Shown in pieces: positions 1 through 5,931 of a DNA stretch of 10,077 nt (position 1 is the first letter of the stretch; every line of letters begins with the position of its first letter). Origin of the DNA: Nitrosomonadaceae bacterium (GTDB lineage: Bacteria > Pseudomonadota > Gammaproteobacteria > Burkholderiales > Usitatibacteraceae). A program made the position numbers and the translations under genes. The stretch lies in NCBI GenBank assembly GCA_021300055.1, contig JAJTHU010000136.1, positions 1-10,077 on the forward strand, written 5' to 3'. The notes under the pieces were generated by a model, which saw only the letters and a list, made by a program, of their open reading frames with translations, ran no database searches and had not been told where the DNA came from.

Positions 1-340
1 GATATTGGAATTTCTCAGAGGGGCGTTCGGAGACTGCCTTGCTGCGTGGCGATGCAAGCTAATTGAGTATGGCGGGGAGCAAGATCATGTCCATTTGCTA
101 GTGGACATCCATCCGGCGTTGGATATCTCTGTGCTGGTCAACAACCTCAAAACTGCCAGCGCCCGGCGTGCCAGGGCGAGTTTCGCGGAGCATCTGCGCA
201 ACTTTTACTGGAAGCCGCTGTTCTGGCGCCGGGCTTACTTCGTCGGTAGTGTTGGTGGCGCGACGCTTGAGAATGTGCGAGCCTACGTTAATGCGCAAGG
301 TACAGAGCAACACGCCAGAAAGAAAGGATGGGCGCTTTAA
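1..340 (+). CDS. tnpA: IS200/IS605-family transposase TnpA, 5' end cut by window edge
   Basis: This is a single-strand DNA transposase of the HUH/Y1 type, which cuts and rejoins the ends of an IS200/IS605 element through a tyrosine-DNA link. Counting from a TTG at position 5, the visible 111 residues contain the metal-binding HxH motif DHVHLLVD (His28, His30) and the catalytic tyrosine in NVRAYVNAQ (Tyr94, with Gln98 four residues on). The typical YFVGSVGG segment lies between them. Family members are usually about 130-150 residues, so roughly 35 N-terminal residues are missing. The frame is open to base 2, so the TTG is probably not the real start and the loss is probably the window edge rather than a natural truncation. 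No tnpB follows, so this looks like an IS200-type single-gene element or a remnant. Hairpins lie over and just after the stop codon. The family call is firm; whether the element is active cannot be judged. Confidence 0.9.
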   Translation, partial: ILEFLRGAFGDCLAAWRCKLIEYGGEQDHVHLLVDIHPALDISVLVNNLKTASARRARASFAEHLRNFYWKPLFWRRAYFVGSVGGATLENVRAYVNAQGTEQHARKKGWAL

Positions 341-348
341 GAAGCGCC
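331..348. repeat. Perfect 7-bp hairpin over the tnpA stop codon
   Basis: The arms GGCGCTT (331-337) and AAGCGCC (342-348) are perfect complements around the loop TAAG, and the stop codon TAA (338-340) lies in that loop. IS200/IS605 elements carry short subterminal hairpins that TnpA binds as single strands. The position at the end of tnpA fits such a right-end hairpin, but a hairpin that only affects the transcript is also possible. The left end is outside the window, so the two cannot be compared. Confidence 0.5.
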
Positions 349-362
349 GTTCGCTTGACCAC

Positions 363-383
363 ACCCTGGCTGACGCCTAGGGT
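363..383. repeat. Imperfect hairpin downstream of tnpA, possible right end of the element
   Basis: ACCCT-GG (363-369) pairs with CC-T-AGGGT (376-383), leaving one bulged T at 378 and the loop CTGACG. Bulged hairpins of this size are typical of IS200/IS605 ends. Shortly after it come GAAT (387-390) and TCAA (405-408), the tetranucleotides known as guide and cleavage sequences at the IS608 right end. Here GAAT lies 3' of the hairpin rather than at its 5' foot, so the match may be chance. The element boundary is probably between about 383 and 410. Confidence 0.35.
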
Positions 384-427
384 AGGGAATGCGCTCACAT
401 TTGCTCAAACTGAGACACTACCGCCAC

Positions 428-461
428 AAAAAAAAGCCCGCCGCAAGGTGCGACGGGCTTT
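428..461 (-). terminator. Factor-independent terminator of the isocitrate dehydrogenase transcript
   Basis: On the minus strand an AAAGCCCG/CGGGCTTT stem (454-461 with 433-440) continues past one mismatch into a 4-bp inner stem (CGCA/TGCG) with a 3-base loop. It is followed by a T-tract, seen as eight A at 428-435 on the plus strand. The plus direction has only three T after the stem, so the structure works mainly for transcripts reading leftward from the dehydrogenase gene, which ends about 205 bases upstream. Confidence 0.85.
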
Positions 462-665
462 AGTCGGAGAGTGCCGAGCGTGGGAGGTTCAAGCCGGCAA
501 GCAGAAGCAACGACGCGACACAAAACTCAGTCGATGGCGTCGACGAGCGCCGCAGGGTGGGTGGCGCACGCAACGCAGGAACCGGAATGCAGGTCGTGAT
601 ACATGAGGATTCCGAGTAGCGCGCAACACCCAGCCTGCAAGCGCAGGCGGCCACGCGGCTGAGTT

Positions 666-2177
666 TTACTGGCCCTGGCCGAGCGAATAGCCTGGCTGGC
701 CGTCGAAGTTGTAGAGCGTCTCGGTCTTGATGAAATCCACGCCCGCGCCGTTGATGCGCGAGAGCAGTTGGATGAGCATCGTGTGGTTCATCGCAATGCC
801 CTCCTCCGCTATAAAGCGGCAGCGCCAATGATCGGTCAGGCTGGTTTCCGGCATGCCCTGTGGCCAGACTTTCACACCACGGCTGGTGATCATCGCGAGC
901 TTGAAGCCAGGCACCGCGAGCGCGACCAGCACTTTGGCCAGATTCTCTGGGTTACCGACGCCGTTGGCTTCGCGCCAATGCACGAAGACGTCCACACCAA
1001 CCATGTCTTTCTTGGCGGGTGCCTTCAGCGTCACCGGAGGGAGATTGAGTTTCGGCAGCGCGCCGTTGTTCACGGCCTTCAGGGTAGAGGGTGATTGCCC
1101 TAAGCGCGCGATCACGGCGTCGGCAAATTCTGTCGTGCCGACGACACGCGTGGTCTTCTCGCCCGCGATGTCGCCAGTGTGGATGCCATCTTCAATGGTC
1201 TTCAACCATGCGTTTGCCACGCGGTTGCCCACTTCACCTTGGCCAACGTGATGCAGCATCATGACGGCTGCATTCAATAACCCGGACGGATTGGCCTTGT
1301 CTTGCCCTGCGATGTCGGGTGCCGTGCCGTGGATCGCCTCGAACATCGCGCCACCGGAGCCGATGTTGGATGACCCCGCGAGGCCGACGGAGCCCGCCAT
1401 TTCGGCGGTGATGTCGGAGAGGATGTCACCGTAGAGGTTCAGCGTCACGATCACATCGAATTTCTCGGGGGCATCCACCACACGTGCCATACCGATGTCG
1501 ATAATCATGTGGTCGTTGCCGATCTCTGGATACTCCGCTGCGATTTCGTCGAACACCTTGTGGAAGAGACCATCGGTCATCTTCATGATGTTGTCCTTGC
1601 TCATGCAAGTCACTTTTTTGCGGCCGTGTGCGCGGGCGTACTCAAACGCGTAACGCACGATGCGCTCGCAGCCTTGGCGCGTCACCAACTTCAAGCACTG
1701 GACGACGTCGTCTGACTGGCGATGCTCGATGCCAGCGTAGAGGTCTTCTTCGTTCTCGCGCACCATCACGATGTCCATGCTGGGATGGCGCGTCGTCACA
1801 AACGGCGCATAAGCGATGCACGGGCGGATGTTGGCGTATAGGCCGAGCGACTTACGCATCGTCACATTCAGGCTCTTGTAGCCGCCACCTTGTGGGGTCG
1901 TGATCGGTGCCTTCAGGAAAACCTTGCGCTCGCGCAGCACGTCCCATGAAGACTCCTCGATACCGGAAGAATTACCTGCCAAGTAGATGTCTTTGCCGAC
2001 CTTGATTTCAGCGATGTCGAGCTTGGCCCCTGCTGCTGCCAACACGCGCAGCGTTGCATCCATGATTTCTGGCCCAATGCCATCCCCATGCGCGACAACG
2101 ACTCGGGCGGGTGCCGGAACCAAAGATTCAGCTGACCCCATGGGGCGGCTTTGGTCGATTTGCGTGGTTTCGAGCAT
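666..2177 (-). CDS. icd: Isocitrate dehydrogenase with Thermus/Rickettsia-type C-terminal domain, predicted NAD-dependent
   Basis: This cytoplasmic TCA-cycle enzyme oxidatively decarboxylates isocitrate to 2-oxoglutarate. The 503-residue protein has an isocitrate/isopropylmalate dehydrogenase core (about residues 25-365) with GDGIGPEI (31-38), the substrate segment SLNVTMRKSLGLYANIRP (Ser102, Arg109, Arg118), VRENEEDLYAGIEH (Arg140, Tyr147), Lys194, and metal-binding Asp251 and Asp255 in NLYGDILSD. An extra domain (about 390-503) ends in FDGQPGYSLGQG, as in the Thermus thermophilus and Rickettsia enzymes, and the length is close to the ~480-496 of those proteins. After HGTAP the coenzyme position reads Asp288-Ile289, where NADP enzymes such as E. 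coli Icd have Lys-Tyr, so NAD use is predicted. The ATG is supported by a GGAGG five bases upstream (2183-2187). The gene is divergent from a LysR regulator. Isopropylmalate or homoisocitrate dehydrogenase is unlikely because of the extra domain. Confidence 0.9.
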   Translation of the reverse strand: MLETTQIDQSRPMGSAESLVPAPARVVVAHGDGIGPEIMDATLRVLAAAGAKLDIAEIKVGKDIYLAGNSSGIEESSWDVLRERKVFLKAPITTPQGGGYKSLNVTMRKSLGLYANIRPCIAYAPFVTTRHPSMDIVMVRENEEDLYAGIEHRQSDDVVQCLKLVTRQGCERIVRYAFEYARAHGRKKVTCMSKDNIMKMTDGLFHKVFDEIAAEYPEIGNDHMIIDIGMARVVDAPEKFDVIVTLNLYGDILSDITAEMAGSVGLAGSSNIGSGGAMFEAIHGTAPDIAGQDKANPSGLLNAAVMMLHHVGQGEVGNRVANAWLKTIEDGIHTGDIAGEKTTRVVGTTEFADAVIARLGQSPSTLKAVNNGALPKLNLPPVTLKAPAKKDMVGVDVFVHWREANGVGNPENLAKVLVALAVPGFKLAMITSRGVKVWPQGMPETSLTDHWRCRFIAEEGIAMNHTMLIQLLSRINGAGVDFIKTETLYNFDGQPGYSLGQGQ

Positions 2178-2306
2178 GAAGTCCTCCGTAACTTTTGATG
2201 GGGGAAGTTTAGGGATCCAAAACGAAAGTTAAAAATCAATTTTACGTATACTTATCATCGGTTTTTGTCTATCTACAGAACATCCGGGTCACCCTTCCCT
2301 CCCCAC
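2178..2306. promoter_or_regulatory. Divergent control region with AT-rich palindrome and candidate promoter for the regulator
   Basis: The 129 bases between the dehydrogenase and the LysR gene include an unusually AT-rich core. TAAAA (2230-2234) and TTTTA (2240-2244) form a palindrome around ATCAA, resembling LysR-type dyads although the spacing is T-N13-A rather than the classic T-N11-A. A -10-like TATACT (2247-2252) faces the regulator; no good -35 box lies 16-18 bases upstream. If used, transcription would start near 2259 and the palindrome would sit within the promoter, which would suit autorepression. On the minus strand only a weak TTTAAC/TAAACT pair with 16-base spacing is seen. Confidence 0.4.
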
Positions 2307-3221
2307 ATGCATTTCACATACCGCCAACTGAAGGTCTTCGAAGCCGTCGCGCGCCACCTCAATTACACGCGCGCCGCGGAGGAACTTCACCTGACGCAAC
2401 CGACTGTATCGATGCAAGTGAAGGAACTTGCCGAGGCTGTCGGGCTGCCATTATTTGAACAAATCGGCAAGAAGACATACCTCACCGAGGCTGGGCGCGA
2501 ATTGCTGATGTCCACGCGCGAGATCTTCGACGCTTGGGATCGATTTACTATGACGGTGGACAACCTCAAAGGACTGTCACGCGGCAAATTGCGGGTGGCA
2601 ATCGTGACGACCGCGAAATACTTTGTGCCACGTTTGCTCGGTGAATTCGTCTCGCGCTACCCGGATATCGAGGTTGCGCTTGAGGTGGCCAACCGCGATG
2701 CCGTCGTCGAACGACTTTCCAACAACCTTGATGACCTTTACGTGATGGGCGTGCCACCACCGAGCATGCCACTCAAGATCGAGCCTTTCCTCGCAAACCC
2801 TCTCGTTGTCATTGCACCGAAGGCTCATGCACTCGCCGGGCGCACGCGCGTGCCAATCAATGCGCTCGCCACCGAGCGCTTTATCCAACGTGAGAAAGGC
2901 TCCGGCACACGCCTAGCGTCCGAGCGCCACTTCGCAGACCTGGGTATGCCGATGAATATCAAGATGGAGCTCGGCACCAATGAGGCAATTCTGCAAGCCG
3001 TCGCCGGTGGGCTCGGCATTGCCGTGCTCTCGCGCCACACCATTGGGCGTCATGCCGAAGAAATTGGCGTCACCGAGCTCGATGTTGCGGGTTTCCCCAT
3101 TGAACGATCGTGGTACATCGTGACGCCAGAAGGCAAAAAACTGTCAGTCATCGCCAAGGCGTTTCACGACTACCTGCTGCAGGTTCGCGAGGCCTCGAAC
3201 GTGTCCGCACCCAACGCTTAG
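2307..3221 (+). CDS. LysR-type transcriptional regulator of the CbbR kind
   Basis: This is a DNA-binding regulator, normally tetrameric, that responds to a small metabolite. I chose the ATG at 2307 (304 residues) because the protein then begins MHFTYRQLKVFEAV, as CbbR proteins do. An in-frame TTG at 2265 would add 14 unrelated residues. Neither start has a Shine-Dalgarno sequence. Residues 5-62 form the winged helix-turn-helix, with the recognition segment RAAEELHLTQPTVSMQVKEL at 22-41. Residues about 94-295 form the two-lobed effector domain, with TTAKYFVPRLL, GSGTRLASERHF, TNEAILQAVAGGLGIAVLS and WYIVTPEGKKLS, all close to CbbR. In autotrophs CbbR controls Calvin-cycle genes, but none are present here and CbbR-like paralogues occur in heterotrophs. 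The divergent isocitrate dehydrogenase gene is the obvious candidate target. The family is certain, the regulon is not. Confidence 0.9.
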   Translation: MHFTYRQLKVFEAVARHLNYTRAAEELHLTQPTVSMQVKELAEAVGLPLFEQIGKKTYLTEAGRELLMSTREIFDAWDRFTMTVDNLKGLSRGKLRVAIVTTAKYFVPRLLGEFVSRYPDIEVALEVANRDAVVERLSNNLDDLYVMGVPPPSMPLKIEPFLANPLVVIAPKAHALAGRTRVPINALATERFIQREKGSGTRLASERHFADLGMPMNIKMELGTNEAILQAVAGGLGIAVLSRHTIGRHAEEIGVTELDVAGFPIERSWYIVTPEGKKLSVIAKAFHDYLLQVREASNVSAPNA

Positions 3222-3228
3222 GCACAGA

Positions 3229-3257
3229 GCAAAAGCCCGGCAATGCCGGGCTTTTGC
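3229..3257. terminator. Bidirectional terminator between convergent genes
   Basis: GCAAAAGCCCGGC (3229-3241) pairs perfectly over 13 bp with GCCGGGCTTTTGC (3245-3257) around the loop AAT. The four T that end the stem in each direction act as the U-tract for the LysR transcript on the plus strand and for the 261-residue protein gene on the minus strand, whose stop codon lies about 20 bases away. The placement exactly between two convergent stop codons supports the call. Confidence 0.9.
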
Positions 3258-3277
3258 AAGAGTACAGAGATGGCGCG

Positions 3278-4063
3278 TTACTTCTTAAACAAGCCAAACA
3301 GGCCGCGCTTCTTCTCCTCTTCAGGCGACGGCGGTGGCGTAGGGTCAGGCTGATACTGCACCGCCTTGGCGCTCACTTTGGGGAAGTTAGCCGATGCAGA
3401 TGAACCGAATGCCATGCGTCGGTTGTATTTCTCAAAATTTGAGTCGAGCTTACCCACGAACAGCTTTGCAAGTTCTTCTAGGGAGGTGTCGGTGATGGCG
3501 ACCGGCTCGACCGTGTAAATCGAGGGACCAAAGTCTTCGACGTTTTTCAGCTTGAAACGGATCACGCCCTCTTCATAGTCGCCAACAATGTCGCCGCCAC
3601 AGATCACCTCTTTGTTGACGGTGAAGAACTCGTGCGTAATCACCCGGCGATCATTGCGCACCGGCTCTGAGGTGAAACGCATATTGTTTTGCCAGAGGAT
3701 GTTGCGGAATTTCTCAATGTGCTCTGCTTCACGCTTGGCGGTGAAAGTCTCTGGTCGCGAGCGACGGAACTTTAAACTGAGTTCTTCGTAGTGCTCCGAT
3801 CCATTGCGCTGCGAAGTACGAAAATCGATGCGGTAGTCAGATTGGCCGAGCCCCTCTAGCTTACCCACGGTCGGCAATTCATAAACACGATCGCATTCTG
3901 GGCGCACGACGTTTAGCTGCCGGAACAACTCGTGAAGATACCGGAAGATCGTGCGCATGGCTTGGTCGACCTGCACCGCATTCGCCTTTTGCGTTTGCGT
4001 GCGCGCCGCTTCCTGATTTTTTAGCGTCTCAGCTTCTTTCTTGAGATCGTCAAGCAAACCCAT
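3278..4063 (-). CDS. Uncharacterised soluble protein with lysine-rich hydrophobic C-terminal tail
   Basis: I do not recognise a named family. The 261-residue protein has no signal peptide or membrane helix and is probably cytoplasmic. Its N-terminus (about 1-50, MGLLDDLKKEAETL onward) is charged, heptad-like and predicted helical or coiled-coil. The central part (about 55-215) is mixed alpha/beta with many Arg and Glu and a single Cys-Gly-Gly (155-157). A proline/acidic linker (about 238-250, PDPTPPPSPEEE) leads to the basic, hydrophobic tail KKRGLFGLFKK. That tail could touch a membrane or bind a partner. The ATG is supported by a GAGG seven bases upstream (4071-4074). It is a lone gene, convergent with the regulator and divergent from glpK, so context gives no function. 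Gene reality is well supported by length, start site and the terminator. Confidence 0.85.
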   Translation of the reverse strand: MGLLDDLKKEAETLKNQEAARTQTQKANAVQVDQAMRTIFRYLHELFRQLNVVRPECDRVYELPTVGKLEGLGQSDYRIDFRTSQRNGSEHYEELSLKFRRSRPETFTAKREAEHIEKFRNILWQNNMRFTSEPVRNDRRVITHEFFTVNKEVICGGDIVGDYEEGVIRFKLKNVEDFGPSIYTVEPVAITDTSLEELAKLFVGKLDSNFEKYNRRMAFGSSASANFPKVSAKAVQYQPDPTPPPSPEEEKKRGLFGLFKK

Positions 4064-4392
4064 ATTGCTACCTCATGCCTACAGTCATCGGTCAATCGAG
4101 CCCGGCATTGCAAGAGAGCGTTTGCGCGATACGCCGCAGCCGCCACCAGAACCGAGTCGAACGAATTGGTGGAGTTATGATGCAACCCGATTGCTGAAGT
4201 TTTAGTCCAATCAGGTGTGCCTCGTCAACCTCAAATTTTATCGCAGCTATTATTTCCGTGCAGTATTCCGCATGTAGAGACAATCTTTAGGCGCACGCAG
4301 ATAATCGCGGTGCTGCAATGCCGCATGGCATGGGTGCCACCAAGCTGCCTCCGCGCGCCTCCGTTCAAGTCTGGGCCTCTCCCAATCCCCCT
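4064..4392. other. Divergent intergenic spacer upstream of glpK
   Basis: This 329-base spacer carries the start signals of the uncharacterised minus-strand gene at its left edge and the presumed glpK promoter to the right. It is more AT-rich at about 4190-4290 than the surrounding genes, as promoter regions often are. A second -10-like TATTAT lies at 4248-4253 without a convincing -35 box. I see no RNA gene, repeat family or supported small gene. An in-frame extension of glpK to an ATG at 4318 adds 25 residues unlike the family. Confidence 0.5.
4277..4305 (+). promoter_or_regulatory. Candidate sigma-70 promoter for glpK
   Basis: GAGACA (4277-4282, four of six matches to TTGACA) and GATAAT (4300-4305, five of six to TATAAT) are separated by exactly 17 bases. 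Transcription would start near 4312, leaving an ~80-base leader before the preferred glpK start at 4393. The ATG at 4318 would then lie almost at the 5' end, arguing weakly against its use. No clear operator palindrome is seen. Confidence 0.4.
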
Positions 4393-5877
4393 ATGTCAGA
4401 CAGCCAAGCCATTCTTGCTTTAGACCAAGGTACAACGAGTTCCCGTGCCATAGTTTTCGGCGCGAACGCGGAAATCATCAGTACCGCACAGCGTGAATTC
4501 ACCCAACACTTCCCGCAAAGCGGATGGGTTGAGCATGACGCCACTGAAATCTGGGAGTCGCAACGCGATGTGGCGGCGCAAGCTCTTGCTGGCCGAAAGG
4601 TCAGCGCAATTGGCATTACTAACCAGCGCGAAACCACCGTGGTCTGGCGGCGTGACACGGGAGCGCCGATCGCCCGGGCCATCGTTTGGCAGGATCGTCG
4701 CACAGCATCACTCTGCGACCAGCTACGTGCAGAGGGCCACGCCGAACGCATTCGTAGCAAAACCGGGCTTGTCATAGACGCGTATTTCTCCGCGACCAAG
4801 GTGAAGTGGCTGTTGGATAACGTAACTGGCGCTCGCCAAGCAGCGGAACGAGGCGAGCTAGCCTTCGGCACAGTCGACTGCTGGCTGCTCTACAAGCTAA
4901 CAGGGGGCAAGGTTCATGCCACCGACCCGAGCAATGCGTCACGCACCATGCTCTGCAACATCCACACGCTGGAGTGGGACGACGAGCTACTGACGTTGTT
5001 CGACGTTCCGCGCTCGATTCTGCCCAAAATCGTCGATTCTTCAGGGGTAATGGGGGAAACCGATTGCGAGGGACTGCCTGCTGGCATTCCGATTGCGGGC
5101 GTGGCCGGCGACCAACAATCCGCTTTGTTTGGCCAAGCATGCTACGAAGTTGGCATGGCCAAAAATACTTACGGCACCGGTTGCTTCATGCTTATGAATA
5201 CGGGCACACACGCCCCCGAATCGCGGCACAAGTTGCTCTCCACGGTCGCCTGGCGCCTCGCGGGCAAAGCCCCTGAATACGCCCTCGAGGGCAGCGTGTT
5301 CATTGCAGGGGCTGCCGTTCAATGGTTGCGCGATGGACTCGGCATCATCAAGGACTCGAGCGAAATGGAGGCGCTGGCGCGCAGCGTTCCCGACGCGGGC
5401 GGCGTTGTTTTTGTACCCGCGTTCGCTGGATTGGGCACGCCACATTGGGATCAACAAGCGCGCGGCACCATCATCGGGTTGACACGCGGCACCACTCGGG
5501 CTCATGTCGCCCACGCCACGTTGGAGGCGATTGCGTGCCAAGCGACTGAAGTGTTTCAGGCGATGCGCGATGACACTGGCACCTCATTGAAGGAACTACG
5601 CGTGGACGGCGGCGCAACCGTCAATGGTCTACTCATGCAGATGCAAGCGGACTTGTTGGGCGTGCCCGTTGTACGACCCGCGGTACACGAAACAACTGCC
5701 CTGGGGGCCGCCTACCTCGCTGGGCTTGGCGTCGGCGCGTGGAAGTCCACGCAAAGTATGGCGAGCCAGTGGCGCGAGAGCGCGCGCTGGGAGCCAAAGA
5801 TTTCCCGCGATGAGGCAGGTGCACGCATGCGCCGCTGGGCGGACGCGGTCGCGCGCGCCAAAGGCTGGGCCGCGTAA
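4393..5877 (+). CDS. glpK: Glycerol kinase
   Basis: This cytoplasmic enzyme phosphorylates glycerol to sn-glycerol 3-phosphate with ATP. The protein is a FGGY kinase of 494 residues from the ATG at 4393, the usual length. The ATG at 4318 adds 25 residues outside the family fold. No Shine-Dalgarno sequence precedes either. The phosphate loop DQGTTSSR (11-18), glycerol-binding Arg79-Glu80, Trp99 and Tyr131, catalytic Asp240 in GVAGDQQSALFG, NTYGTGCFMLMNTG (258-271) and LRVDGGA (402-408) are all present, so the enzyme should be active. Two E. coli control sites are missing: the loop with Arg236 that binds fructose 1,6-bisphosphate is shortened and reads EGLPAGIP, and the C-terminal EIIA-Glc contact region is unlike E. 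coli. No glpF, glpD or glpR lies nearby, so the gene stands alone. It converges on the DUF4197 gene with 54 bases between and no clear terminator. Confidence 0.97.
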   Translation: MSDSQAILALDQGTTSSRAIVFGANAEIISTAQREFTQHFPQSGWVEHDATEIWESQRDVAAQALAGRKVSAIGITNQRETTVVWRRDTGAPIARAIVWQDRRTASLCDQLRAEGHAERIRSKTGLVIDAYFSATKVKWLLDNVTGARQAAERGELAFGTVDCWLLYKLTGGKVHATDPSNASRTMLCNIHTLEWDDELLTLFDVPRSILPKIVDSSGVMGETDCEGLPAGIPIAGVAGDQQSALFGQACYEVGMAKNTYGTGCFMLMNTGTHAPESRHKLLSTVAWRLAGKAPEYALEGSVFIAGAAVQWLRDGLGIIKDSSEMEALARSVPDAGGVVFVPAFAGLGTPHWDQQARGTIIGLTRGTTRAHVAHATLEAIACQATEVFQAMRDDTGTSLKELRVDGGATVNGLLMQMQADLLGVPVVRPAVHETTALGAAYLAGLGVGAWKSTQSMASQWRESARWEPKISRDEAGARMRRWADAVARAKGWAA

Positions 5878-5931
5878 CGGGCTCCCAGCACCATACCGGG
5901 CCCCAAGCACTCTCCACACGCCGCCAAACAC

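Larger units (their letters stand above)
341..665. other. Gene-free stretch between tnpA and the isocitrate dehydrogenase gene
   Basis: This 325-base stretch holds the presumed end of the insertion element (to about 410), the minus-strand terminator (428-461) and the untranslated tail of the dehydrogenase gene (462-665). A GC-rich hairpin lies at 633-648: GCCTGC, loop AAGC, GCAGGC. It begins 17 bases beyond the end of the dehydrogenase gene and has no U-tract in either direction. I see no convincing coding frame; the open frames here are unsupported by start sites or recognisable protein sequence. Confidence 0.6.

Noticed and set aside
328..606. 92-residue plus-strand open frame after tnpA
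   Set aside because: It runs through the element-end hairpins and the terminator, and the Arg-rich product is unlike any protein I know.
4092..4283. Possible 63-residue minus-strand gene between the uncharacterised gene and glpK
   Set aside because: It begins at a TTG without a ribosome-binding site, resembles no known protein and overlaps the candidate glpK promoter.
5041..5541. 166-residue minus-strand open frame within glpK
   Set aside because: It lies wholly opposite conserved glpK codons and shows no family motif or start signal.
5878..5931. Terminator between glpK and the DUF4197 gene
   Set aside because: The GGGC/GCCC stretches pair poorly and there is no T-tract on either strand.
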